A stretch of 64,000 nucleotides of DNA from Capsicum annuum (taxonomy: Eukaryota > Streptophyta > Magnoliopsida > Solanales > Solanaceae): contig NC_061118.1 in NCBI RefSeq assembly GCF_002878395.1, forward strand, positions 132,177,769 through 132,241,768. Reading direction: 5' to 3'. The notes beneath the pieces were generated by a model, which saw nothing but the letters and a program-made list of their open reading frames with translations, was not told the origin of the DNA and searched no databases. Positions 47,738 through 58,299 of this stretch are shown here, piece by piece (the first letter of the stretch is position 1; each line of letters opens with the position of its first letter). The position numbers and the translations under genes were made by a program.

Positions 47738-48000
47738 GGCACACCACCGTGATGTGTCGCTATCATGTGGCTTACTAGAAAATGAACGACTGTCATTTTG
47801 GCATTTGGTGCGATATGATGAAATTCCGTTGCATCACTGAAAAAATAATGAGTGTCATTTTGCACTCTACCACAACGCAGTGTCTGTCCAATTAGGAATT
47901 TTGACGCGATATGGGCAAATCACGTTGAGCTACTGAAAAGGAATGAATAGAAACTAGAACTTTCCTACGACATAAACCCATCGTAGTGCTCCAATGGAAA
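47738..48000 (-). promoter_or_regulatory. GC-rich tandem block in element F 5' LTR
   Basis: A shorter, more decayed version of 41412-41730, with many CG sites changed. Confidence 0.45.
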
Positions 48001-48221
48001 TTAGACAACTACCATTTTTACTAAAATCGCCATAACTTCTCAACCGAGTATCAGATTAAGGCTAAATTGATATCGTTGGAAAGTTGATTCAATTTTCTAC
48101 ATATTGGTGGGTCTAGAGCTAGAAAATTCTACATGTATCAAGATTTATTTACTTTTAAAATTGACCCTTAACACACTAGGAGTTAAACGTGACTAAGAAA
48201 GGTGCAGGGTATTACAGTTCA

Positions 48222-49080
48222 TGGATGGTTTACCTATGTATTTGCCTAGTATGCCTTCGGATCATGATATTGACTTTTTCATTGGTGTTAAGCCGAGCAC
48301 CAACCCCATTTCAATTCCTTCTTATAGGATGGCCCTAGTCGAGTAGAAGAAGTTAAAGGATCAATTGCAGAATTATTGGATAAAGGATTTATCTAACCTA
48401 GTGTATCACCTTAGGGTACGCTCATCTTGTTTTTGAAGAAAAAGGATGGGTCTATGCGTATGTGTGTTAATTATAGGTAGTTGAACAAGGTGGCGATTAA
48501 GAACAAGTATCCTCTTCCTCGTATTGATGATTTGTTTGATCAGCTTCAGGGTGCTTCAGTGTTTTTGAAGATTGATTTGAGATCTGGTTATAACCAATTG
48601 AGGATTAGAGCTTTAGATATCTCAAAGATAACTTTTTGGTCTCGGTATGCTCATTATGAGTTCTTGGTCATATCCTTTGGGATGACCAATGCCCAGCCAC
48701 ATTCATGGAGTTGATGAATGGGGTATTTTGATCGTATCTAGAATCTTTTATTATTGTATCTATAGATGATATCTTGATTTACTAAAATAGTGAGGCGGAT
48801 CATGAGGAGCATTTATAGATTCTGCTTCAGGGGCTGAGGGATGAGAAGTTGTATGCAAAGTTCTCCAAGTGTGAGTTTTGGTTGGAGTCTATCTCCTTCT
48901 TGGGTCATGTGCTGACTAAGGATGGTATTATGGTCGATCTGACCAAGATTACAACTAGTCCTATTTCTCTTATCGATATTTAAAGTTTTATTGGTTTAGT
49001 AGGATACTATCGGTGATTTGTTGAGGGTTTTTCATCTATTGCAGCTCCATTTTCCAAGTTGACTCTGAAAAAGATTTTTT
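48222..49080 (+). pseudogene. Element E reverse transcriptase remnant
   Basis: Linker MDGLPMYLPSMPSDHDIDFFIGV, then PISIPSYRMAL-like, LFLKKKDGSMRMCVNYR and [52 protein letters not shown] (48481 on). [14 protein letters not shown] and the catalytic box SIDDILIY near 48760-48785 follow (first residue Phe to Ser; both Asp kept), then [29 protein letters not shown]. Stops and one frameshift are present. Length and order are normal for this family. Confidence 0.9.
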
Positions 49081-49560
49081 TAGTGGTCCGATGCTTGTGA
49101 GGCGAGATTTTAAAAGCTCAAGGATTTGTTGACATCGGCTCCTATCTTGACTTTGCCCAAGAAAGGCATAGATTTTACTATATTTTATGTTGCTTTGGGC
49201 ATTAGGTTAGGTGTTGTGTTAATGCAGGAGGGTAGGGTGATTGTGTATGCTTCTCATCAGTTGAAGCCCCATGAGAAGAATTACCCCACCCATGATTTAG
49301 AGTTGTGCGTGGTCATATTTGCTTTGATGTTGTGGAGGTACTACTTGTATGGATTCAATTATGAGATCTTCCCAGATCATTATAGCCTTTAGTATTTCTT
49401 TACCAGTGAGATTTTAATATGAGGTAGTGCCATTGGCTTAAGTTTCTTAAGTACTATGATCTTACTATTCTCTATCATCTGAGCAAGGCAAATATGGATA
49501 CGGATGCCTTGAGCTAGAAGTTGACTAGAATGGATAGCTTGGTATATTTTTTGACCTAGG
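49081..49560 (+). pseudogene. Element E RNase H remnant
   Basis: [76 protein letters not shown] is uninterrupted (49126-49392). The catalytic Asp of YCDAS is changed (FYVAL). The ADALS-like end appears as TDALS near 49500. Confidence 0.88.
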
Positions 49561-49699
49561 AGAGACCTTTAGCCTTAGAGGTTCAGTCTTTGGCTAACCA
49601 GATATTAGGCTTGATATTCAACACCTGGGTGTGTTTTGGTATTTGTGAAGGCTAGATCTTCCTTGATGGAGAAGATTTAGGCTTATCAGTTTGATGATG

Positions 49700-50720
49700 T
49701 TGGGTAAAGAGTAATTCAGGATAAGAGGTTGAGAGGTGAGGCTAAGAAAGCCTTACTTAATTTAGATGGTATTTTAAGGATTAGAGGTCGAGTTTGTATA
49801 TCGAGAGTGGGTTATTAGATTAGATTAATTTTAGACGAGGCTCATTATTCAAGGTATAACATCCATTCGGGAATAACTAAGATGTATCGTGACTTGTGCT
49901 AGAATTACTGGTAGGGTGGTACAAGGAAGGATGTAGAGAATTTTGTAACTCATTGCCAATATTGCCAATAGGTGAAGGCCGAGCATTTTAGACCTGGTCG
50001 TTTACTTCAAAGGTTACCTATTCCCGAGTGGAAATGGGAACGGAACACTATGGATTTTATAACCAGATTACCTTATACTTCTCGTGGTTCTAATAGTATT
50101 TGGGACATCATGGATCAATTGACCAAATTTTCTCATTTTATTTTAGTTTAGGTTTCCTTCGGTGTTGGAAAGTTGGCTCATATCTATATTCGTGAGATTT
50201 TGCATCTTCATGGTGTGCCAGTGTCTATCATTTCGAATTGAGATTCAGTGTTCATATCTCACTTTGAGAAGACTTTTAAGGAGGAGTTGGTTACCCAGGT
50301 TGATCTTAGTACATCTTTTCACCCCTAAATCAAAGGTTAGTCGGAGCAGACTATTCAGGTTTTGAAGGATATGCTCCATGCTTATGTGATGGATTTTGGT
50401 GGTCAGTGGGAGCAGGGTGTAGCTTTGGTGGAGTTTACGTATAATAGATACCATACTAGTATCAATATGACCCATTTTAAAGTTTTGTATGGTAGGTATT
50501 GTCTTTCTCCAGTGGGTTATTTTAGGTTTCTGAGATTAGACCTCAAGGTACAGACTTGCTTCATATATCCTTGGATAGAATTCAAATTATTCAGGATAGA
50601 CTTTGAGCCACTCGGAGTAGGAAAAGTGCAATACGAATTGTAGACTTTGTGCCTTGAGATTTAGTATTGGTGATAAAGTTTTCCTTCATGTCTCGCCTAT
50701 GAAGGGCATGATGAGTTTTG
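49700..50720 (+). pseudogene. Element E integrase remnant
   Basis: Zinc finger: YNIHSGITKMYRDL...HCQYCQ.VKAEHFRPG (about 49855-49995). First Asp kept in TMDFITRLPYTSRGSNSIW. Second Asp changed to Asn and followed by a stop (SIISN.DSVF, 50236-50241). Glu kept in SEQTIQVLKDMLHAYVMDFGGQWEQGVALVEFTYN (about 50344 on). The GPF/Y module (MSFGNRGK..PRYI-like) follows near 50710-50770 in another frame. Confidence 0.88.
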
Positions 50721-51120
50721 GGAATAGGGGCAAGTAGCCCCAGGTATATTAAACCTTTTGAGATTCTTCAAACTACTGGGGATGTGGCTTATGAGTTAGC
50801 ATTTCCCCATATTTATCAGTTGTTCATATAGTTTTTCATGTTTTCATGCTTCGGCGTTACATTTTGGATGAGTCTCATGTCATTCTTTGGGACTCGGTTC
50901 AGTTAGATGAGAGGTTGTCTTTTGTTGAGGATCCCATCTCCATTCTAGCCAGGTATGTCAAACGGTTACATTTTAGAGATATTCCAGTTGTTAAGGTCCA
51001 GTGGAAACATCGACCTATTGATAAGGCTACTTGGGAGGTCGATTCTAATATGCGTAGTAGTTATCCCCAATTTTTTTCTATTTCAGGTATTTCTCTTGCC
51101 TTTAGTTCGAGGACGAATTA
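50721..51120 (+). pseudogene. Element E chromodomain-like C-terminus
   Basis: LDESHVILWDSVQLDERLSFVEDPISILARYVKRLHFRDIPVVKVQWKHRPIDKATWEVDSNMRSSYPQFF is an uninterrupted 91-residue frame (50846-51121), the best-kept C-terminal end in the window. It is followed by FEDE-type acidic residues and a weak PPT. Confidence 0.85.
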
Positions 51121-51128
51121 GATTTTTA

Positions 51129-51139
51129 GTGGTGGATAA
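51129..51139 (+). other. Polypurine tract of element E
   Basis: GTGGTGGATAA immediately before the 3' LTR start TGTAACGAC. It is a decayed purine run. Confidence 0.6.
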
Positions 51140-53821
51140 TGTAACGACTTGATTTTTGGTGATTCTTGTAAAATATTTATTTTTGTGTAATTTAATCATT
51201 TTATCCCTCCTCATGGTTGCTTTGTAGTATTTCTGGGGTGTGGGGATGATTGGCATAGTTCCCAATGCCTTTCAATGTAATTTATGTGAATTTGTGGTAT
51301 TTGGTGGTTATAAAGGCTCTATAGTTGACTTCAGTCAATATTTATTAATTTGTACGTCTAATGGCAAAAAGAGTTGTGCCAATAGATTAGGCACATTAAT
51401 TTTAGGTTAGTAACATGGTTGGTATGGTTTTATGGCTTTTACATTACATTTCGACCTCGATTTGAAAAGTTGTGAAATTAGATTTCGAGGGTCAATGTAG
51501 TGAAAATGATTTTTTTCAAAAATCTAATATCGTCAGTAAGTCTGAAGCATTAAATTTGATAGGATAGCATAAATTGTTTGTGTTCTTGGGATTCCGGATG
51601 AATCTTGAGCGGCCTACAAAAACATGGAATTTCCATATCACCACAGTTAGTGCATGAATTGGTGTGACCGCAAAAGCGACCTTTTGGGTGCTTTAGCAGA
51701 GGGTGCCAAATCGGCCTCTGGGCGTTTTAGCCTCCTAGACACAGTCGCCAGGTATCGCTTTAGTGGTAGCTCAGGCGCTTTAGCGTCAACCGCTAAAGCA
51801 GCCAGGGCCCGCTTTAGCGAACCTGCACCTGAGCGTGGGTGCCGCTTTAGCATCCCTAGGCGCTTTAGCGGTGATTGCTAAAGTGGCCCAGTGTCCACTT
51901 TAGCGGCACTTGGGTATATTTATATATCTTTTTTTCTCAATATTTTCATCATTTTCGAGACTTGGAGCTTGGAATTTTGAGTTTTTAAGATATTTCTTCT
52001 ATTTTTAAGCTTGGGTAAGCTCCAAATCTCTATTTTAATTATTTTCCTTTGATTTTTAACATTAAAACCTTGTTAAAACATGAATTTAAAGATGGAAATT
52101 GGGGATTTTGGTCCAGAAGGCCTAAAGTAATGATTCTTGGACTTAAACCCTAATTTCAAACTATTTTCACTTGGGTTTTCTCTCATGAGTTCTTTAATCA
52201 TGAAAAAGATATTTTTGGGTAAAAATTCCAATTTTACCCTACTTTTCGTGAACCCATTATAAGGGTCTGTTTTGAGTTTGACTCAAAAATGGGAAAGATG
52301 GGTATCGTTGGCTTTTTTTTACGTGTATATTTTATATTTGTATATTCTAGTTGATTACGGGTCCGTTCATGTGGTGTAAGTTCAAGTTGAAGGCTTATTT
52401 GTATTAATTTTTGGCATTGAGGTAGGTTATGGCTTAACTTTCTTTAGACTGGAATGAATCATAAATATTAGCATAAAATCACATTATGGGTGTAGGAACC
52501 AATCATGAAAATCACTATATTATTATGTTATGCCCGCGTGGGGGCCTATATTGTTGTTATTTGGTGGCTTTGAGACATTATTTGCTATGTATGACCTTGT
52601 GGAGTCTTATGCGATGTAGTTGGCCTTGCGTATATGTATTTAGTTATATCTTTTTTGATGAAAGAGCCTAAATTGAAGTCTACGTGGTATCAATGGCATA
52701 TTACTGTGTATTTTTAATTCATTGGCAAATAGATTACAATGGGTTCATGGATGATTAGAATATTGAGTATATTTTTGGCTCACATGATTTGTATATTGGT
52801 TGGATTTTATAAATTCTCAATCTGGTTGGTTGTGAGCATTACATCCTCATATCACATACATTTACAAAACATTGGTACCACCATAGAAATACTGAAAACA
52901 CTACTTTTTCTGACAGAAAATGTGACATCTTTAAAAACCCTCTACAGATGGATGTGCCAGAGATGAGTATGGATATTAGTATTGTATATCGATTGACAAC
53001 CCCCCCATGGGTCCTACCTCAAGAGCACAACTTAGTAGGTGTATATGGAGGTTGTGTGACAACCTCGTGCATCATCATCATCTTTATTGCATATTATATA
53101 TATTGTGCTTTTTTTGTGTTGTATTATCATCTTAGCGTGACACCTGTCTATGTGTGCTTCCTTTTCATACTTGTATGTGTGATATCTGTATACTTGTGCT
53201 TCTTTTTCGTATTTGCGTATGGTATATGTGAATATTGTAGAACTGTTAGTGGAGACGGTGTGGGCTATAGTTTGGGACATTTTTTTACTACAGGTGACGT
53301 GCCCATAGTGTGCATTCTGTATACTTTATTTACTACTTTGCTCAGTTGGTATATGATACCTACTGAGTACAGGTGGATCATACTCATCCCTACTGCACCC
53401 TGTCGATGTAGATCCAGGTTCGACTGTGTCGAACAATAGTTAATTCAGGCAATACTGGGAGTCTATTCGAGGTAGCAGTTGATCCATGCATCGAAGTTGA
53501 CTACTCTCTTTTGTTATCTAGACTATGTCTTATTTGAATTCAGAGATATAGTTGTTTCTTTTGGGGTATCCTATGTCTATTTTAACTTCGAGTTGTATTA
53601 ATTAGTTTTTACACTGTGACACCAGGTTTTAAGGATATTGCATGGTATTTTTGGTTGTGTATTTACCATTTTTGCTATGTATGTGTGGTTCGACTCTGTT
53701 CTATGAGTCTTGCCTTGGAATTAGTACTACCTTTCATTTTATATCAGTTTGGGTGATAGTCTTACTTGTCAAGGCTTTCCATGACAAGTGCCATCATGAC
53801 CCTGGTTTTTGGATCACGACA
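51140..53821 (+). mobile_element. Element E 3' LTR
   Basis: Partner of 34461-37165. CTTTAGCGG array at 51667-51909, TATA box at 51915-51927. It ends GGATCACGACA. Confidence 0.9.
51667..51927 (+). promoter_or_regulatory. CTTTAGCGG array and TATA box in element E 3' LTR
   Basis: Words include GGCGCTTTAGCG (51770 and 51859 areas), AACCGCTAAAGC (51788) and CACTTTAGCGGCAC (51897), followed after about 5 bases by TATATTTATATAT. Its GC-richness creates overlapping open frames on both strands (51647-51881) that are not genes. Confidence 0.6.
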
Positions 53822-53826
53822 TTCTC

Positions 53827-55711
53827 GAAAGGAGAAAGCTCCAATTTAGATGATTCGACGAGCATTCGGCAGCGTCCAGGTAGGCTAAGCTTACCCTTCT
53901 TTTGGATTTAGCTTAATTATGGTATTATCATATTATTACGCTAGTTTTAGGTGGATAGTTTAGCCCAGTTATGGTTTTAGCATATTTACGTCAAATTTAG
54001 CCAGTTAGGGTCCTTTTTCAATAGAATATAGGACCTTTTCCCGTTAGTATAGTGTATTATCATCTCTTAGGAATAGAATTAGTACTTATAGTACCTTGGG
54101 ATAGGAGTGGGAAGCCTTAAACTAGCTTTGGGCAGGTTCTTCCTTGAGTTAGATTATCTAGACCCCATAGTAGACCCTACCATCCTTTTTCAGATAGAAT
54201 GATAGAAATAAAGCTCTTTTAGACTTAGTTAGATGCTTGATAGGCTGCCTTAGGGTATTAATTGGGGTTGGGATTGACTTAGACCTGATTATTCACCTGT
54301 TTAGCACCTTTCCCCGAGTAGGATAGGACCTAACCCTGGCTCGCTCAACCTTAACTTGGGAAGGAAACTCGTCGAGCCTTAGTAGGTTTAGAAACTAGAT
54401 ATTTAACTTGGTGATCTAACGTTCTGGGATATCTTGAAGACCATTGAATTTTGCTAGCTATTCCATTCTTAATATTTTATAAATATTTATACTTAAATTC
54501 CAGTTCCAGTTCCAGTTCAAGCCCGACATATGCTTTATTTCTACTATTATGAGTTCTGGAATGAGTATGGCATTGGTTTATGGTTATGTTTTGCTTCTTT
54601 TGGAATCATCTATTGCGGAGACAAGTGATTACTTATGAGTTTTGGTTCAAGTCAGGCATCAGTCTATAACTACTATCTAATTATTCTGGTATAGATTAAG
54701 GTTATTACTAAGAGTTTTGGCAGTTGTACTTAGTTCTAGTATGGGAGTTCTAATATTTTAATATAGATTATTTGGCCGTTTGTTACTATCCACTATTTCA
54801 GGTTCGAGCTTGGTGTCTGGCCTCTTATTGTTATCCACTATTGTCAGCTCAAGCACAGTATATTCTGTCATTATGGATCTGGGATTGGAAAGTAATTTAA
54901 GATTGGCACGGTTACAGTTTATTTATGCTTCTTAGCTTAGCTTTCCTCTTATTTGCACTCACCGGGCTTATAGAGCCTCAATAGGGTCATTTATCTTCTT
55001 GTGTGTGACTTCTGGATTTATAAGGGCCCAGTTAGGTTGTAGTTAGTTATTTGCTTTTACTTTCGACTTATATATTTCTCTTACCACATTTACCTAGCAT
55101 ACTTTGATATTTACATTTCTATCCTTTTTACTGTTGACTTAGCTTACTCTTTTGTAATTTATATTTATGTTTTATTAAATTTAAGCTCAATCGATCGATG
55201 ATGTCTATTGAGTATCTGTTGCTTTGATATCAATACTACACTTCTGTAACTTTTTCCAAATGCAAAGTCGAGTGTGAGCCATCAATGTTGACGTTGATCC
55301 TCGCACCTTGCTATTGATATGGAGAAGTGGTGAGCTTTCTAGAGTCCGAAGTTGATCCTACTCCATCTACTTCAGTTACAGTCTTTTATATCTCCGAGAC
55401 TACTATGTACATATGTATAATTAGGATATTGTCTAGTCTTTTTTTAGGTCTTAGTGGCTCTTACTACCGACCTTACAAGGTCTTGGGAGGGATTATTTTG
55501 TATGTTTTGCCCTCTTCTCTTGCTTGTACAGTATATTATGTATGCATATCCTTTCTGCTTTTGCCTATTTTATTGTTGTTATTGATTTCTTTCTTGTTTT
55601 CCTTTACCCTTCGCATGTTAGCCTATTACTTGTCGTTCCGAGCTATGACTTGGCTTACCTATCGGAGGTTGGATTAGATGTAATCATGACCTGAGAAATT
55701 AGATTGTGACA
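53827..55711 (+). mobile_element. Element D 3' LTR, second segment
   Basis: Resumes after E's right TSD copy and ends ATTAGATTGTGACA. It is pyrimidine- and T-rich with no recognisable gene; a 116-residue hydrophobic frame at 55327-55677 is taken as chance. Confidence 0.75.
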
Positions 55712-56571
55712 TAAGGGCATCTCAATGTCTCAGTAAAATTAGTGAATCAAAATAAAATTTTAATAAGAGGCTTTCAACATATATACAAGTACTTATAAAA
55801 ATAATAATTTAGATTTATTTATTCTATTTTAAATACTTGTTGTTTTTAATATACTTAAGTGACATAAAATCTTTAGTTAATCTCAGATACATATAAACTA
55901 AGAATTACTTTGATTAATAAGATGTTAGTCAGGTATTTGCAATTTTACCTTGGATGTTGTTGCAAAAAAAATTATTTATTAATATGAAGATTTGAGTTTC
56001 TAAAATATTTTGGTAAAAGGTAGTTTTCGTTCTCACTTTTTTTTAAATATATATGTTGAACTTTTTTTCTTATTTTTTTTACAATCTTCAATATTAATTC
56101 AAGTGAAATACTATCATAAAATTCACCATCAATAATTGGTGGGGCCTCACAGTTTTTGGAAGCCTAAAACAAATGTTTTACTAACTTCACCCTTGAGTCA
56201 CACCTGATTAAGATTACAATACTTATTGATCATAAAAATTGAATAGCACTAAATCCGACATGAAGAAATATGTCACGATTTGGTTATTGCTATAAAGGAA
56301 ATCTGATGTTGTTCGTAAAATATTTCCTCACGAATATGATTCAAAGCAAGACTCAGCTCCTCAATTGATTTGATCAATGGGCATAGTTGCATGATGTTTT
56401 AGACATGGCAGGCCACATTTCCTCAAATCTTTCTCAATGTTTTTAGCTTTTAAAAAATTGTAGTTCTATTTTCTTCTCCTAATTCTGTTATATTCTCTAT
56501 TATATTGGTCAAACCCCAAAGAATCAAGTGAATATTCAAAATTGCATTTAATCTATTAGTGTCACCCAAAT
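55712..56571. other. AT-rich flanking DNA, unclassified
   Basis: This is the host sequence between D and G. No gene is recognised. The minus strand has a short EELSLALNHIREEIF-like stretch near 56310-56370 without a match I can name. Confidence 0.4.
56130..56206 (-). mobile_element. Possible hAT-like terminal sequence
   Basis: The minus strand from 56206 reads CAGGTGTGACTCAAGGGTGA, then ...TTTGTTTTAGGCTTCC...TGAGGCCCC. It resembles, from memory, the CAGGGCCGGCTCAAGGGTGA-type ends of plant hAT elements that encode TTF-type zinc-finger transposases. No second terminus, TSD or transposase is visible, so this is tentative. Confidence 0.3.
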
Positions 56572-56576
56572 GATAT
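56572..56576. repeat. Target-site duplication of element G (GATAT)
   Basis: GATAT before the left LTR and GATAT at 63256-63260 after the right LTR. Exact match. Confidence 0.88.
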
Positions 56577-57274
56577 TTTTTGCAATAAATTTTTAAAGCG
56601 TCGAAAATTAACTGCAACCAAAGATAAATAAGAGAAAAAAAGTAATTTTTATTGACGAATCTTGTGAGTACAATTTTGTAACTCTCTTGATTCTTCTCTC
56701 CTAAACGTAAAAATTATCCGAGGGCCTTCAGTAGCATGTTTCTCAAACCTTTGGATGATTTGGACTCCTAGAGAAGTATTTCAATCGCCGGTAATGTCGA
56801 AAAATATTTTGTCGCTTTGGAATAATCTCCGGAAAGAGCTCCGTTGATTGCTCCTTGCAAGGAATTAATAGTCGATGTTGATGTTGTCAATGTTTGTCAA
56901 AGTTCTCTTTCCGAATATCCTCCTTAGAATGTTATGTTACCCCTTATTTATAGTTGTAGGGAGAAGGTCTGGTTGCTTGTGATTGGCCGAAATATGTCAC
57001 TTTGATACTTGCCGACTTTTGACTAATTCTTAAATTTGAATGAGATTTTCACATCATTGTACATGTGGCGTCATCTCATTGATCTTGGATTTGACTGGGA
57101 TGTCACGTCACTTGACACATGGCATGAGTTTGGGCTTCAAGGTGAGATGGACCTTGATGAGGAATAAAATGAATTTATTATTTTTTTAAGCCCAAAATAA
57201 TTTTTGACCCAATAAAATATGGATCAAACTCAAATTTTGTATAAATTTGATCCAATAAATTTTACGTGCCTACA
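56577..57274 (-). mobile_element. Element G 3' LTR
   Basis: Pairs with 62566-63255 at nearly full length. The minus-strand TATA box CTATAAATAAGGG is at 56941-56953. A CACGTCA word lies upstream at about 57103. Confidence 0.88.
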
Positions 57275-57290
57275 GATTCCCCCTACTTCA
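57275..57290 (-). other. Polypurine tract of element G
   Basis: The minus strand reads TGAAGTAGGGGGAATC directly before the LTR start TGTAGGCACG. Confidence 0.8.
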
Positions 57291-57735
57291 AGGCTTGTCA
57301 ACGTGTAGGCTTGCCGAAACTTGGCGGCGAAACGTGAAGTACTCATGAATGTGTTTTCATTTTCGTAATTTCAAAGGTATTTATTTCTCATCGGTGCATC
57401 CTAGTTAGACCAATACTTGTGAGTGGTCTAACTAAAGTTTTCTCCATGAACTTTCATGTCATGAAAGGCTTTGTCAAAGCAACCAATGATTTGTTTGTGG
57501 TGATCCTCATTTTTCACCCGCAATGGAGTACAAACTCGATATTATTTCAAGAGTATTAAAAAAAAACTTAATTTTTTTAACTCTTCTTGGATAAGTATGA
57601 ACATGAGAAATCACCGCCTTAATATTTTTTTAAGTAATTCTTACTGGCACAACAATGTGACTCTCTCAATGTATTTGAATTAAAAGGATCAATACAACAC
57701 CCTCACTTGACATATTGCACGTATGAAGTAAAAAA
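57291..57735. other. 3' non-coding region of element G
   Basis: No coding frame or repeat recognised. Confidence 0.4.
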
Positions 57736-57905
57736 GTTGACTTCAATTTTTGTACCAAAGAAAAATACTAACTTTCTTTTTGGCTTCCTATACCAAAGGG
57801 AAATATTAACTTTCCTTTTGGTTTCATGTACCAAAGAAAAATATCGACTTCCCTTTTGGTTTCATGTACCAAAGAAAAAAAATATTAACTTTCCTCTTGA
57901 TTTCA
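57736..57905 (-). repeat. 38-bp tandem repeat in element G
   Basis: TACCAAAG recurs at 57753, 57791, 57829 and 57867, an exact 38-base period. Units read roughly TGTACCAAAGAAAAATATTA followed by ACTTTCCTTTTGGTTTCA, with point differences. A 101-residue open frame through it (57707-58012) is an effect of the period and not a gene. Confidence 0.85.
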
Positions 57906-58299
57906 AAAAAGAATTCAAGACTACTCCAAAGAAATCTCCTCAATATGGTAATTTGCCAACTGATTGGCAATTTGAAATCCCCTGGGATTCTTATCTTCTA
58001 GTTTCACCATAACGTTCCTTGTACACAAACTGAAAATTGTTCATAGGAGCCTATATATTAGGAAATATTATGAAATCATATCAACCACAATCTTTTGAAA
58101 TCTGTAGCCCTTGCAAAGACATTCCTTGGCCCCTTTGCGATCATGTATTTGGAAAACACTGCTGGTGCACATCAACCTTTTTGGCAGCATTGGTAGACGC
58201 CATACAAAGTATACAGCCTCCTCGCAACATCGGTGGAAGAGGTACATGGAGTGTCTTTCCTGATTTTCAACTTCAAACACTCGCAGAGTAAAAATCATA

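Larger units (their letters stand above)
39409..48216 (-). mobile_element. Element F: non-autonomous, coding-free LTR element related to B
   Basis: LTRs 39409-41932 and 45740-48216 (about 2.5 kb) are clearly related to B's LTRs. The PBS (45724-45735) and PPT region (41933-41950) match B's, and about 140 bases after the PBS resemble B's leader. The 3.8-kb internal region has no gag or pol on either strand, which fits a large retrotransposon derivative (LARD). The left end starts TATAAC in place of TGTAAC. About 14 of the first 108 LTR bases differ by eye. It needs proteins from a B-like element. Confidence 0.85.
45740..48216 (-). mobile_element. Element F 5' LTR
   Basis: Starts TGTAACGCCCC and ends GGGTATTACA. 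Stem-loop cluster at 46675-46763, GC-rich block at 47738-48000. Confidence 0.88.
34461..53821 (+). mobile_element. Element E: chromovirus-type Ty3/gypsy retrotransposon, interrupted by element F
   Basis: 5' LTR 34461-37165 and 3' LTR 51140-53821 (about 2.7 kb). Start is TATAACAACTT in the 5' copy and TGTAACGACTT in the 3' copy; ends are CATAACA and CACGACA. PBS at 37168-37180. gag, zinc knuckle and protease lie left of element F (39409-48216); RT, RNase H, integrase and the chromodomain-like end lie right of it. It is in the same lineage as D by sequence of pol. By eye about 16 of the first 100 LTR bases differ. Confidence 0.9.
30590..55711 (+). mobile_element. Element D: 5'-truncated chromovirus, interrupted by element E
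   Basis: It begins inside protease and lacks its 5' LTR, PBS, gag and zinc knuckle. A protease fragment, then RT, RNase H, integrase and a chromodomain-like end run to 33400, followed by the 3' LTR in two parts (33456-34460 and 53827-55711, about 2.9 kb together). The LTR starts TGTAATGACCC and ends TTGTGACA. Element E with F inside occupies 34461-53821. No TSD can be checked for D. Confidence 0.8.

Noticed and set aside
51647..51881. Overlapping open frames on both strands rich in Ala, Lys and Arg
   Set aside because: Caused by the repeated GC-rich CTTTAGCGG words; present in opposite strands at once and broken in the 5' LTR.
55327..55677. 116-codon hydrophobic frame
   Set aside because: Inside D's LTR; low-complexity T/C-rich sequence without a domain.
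57707..58012. 101-codon frame with repeated TKEKY-like phrases
   Set aside because: A by-product of the 38-bp tandem repeat; no family resemblance and unrelated sequence on both sides.
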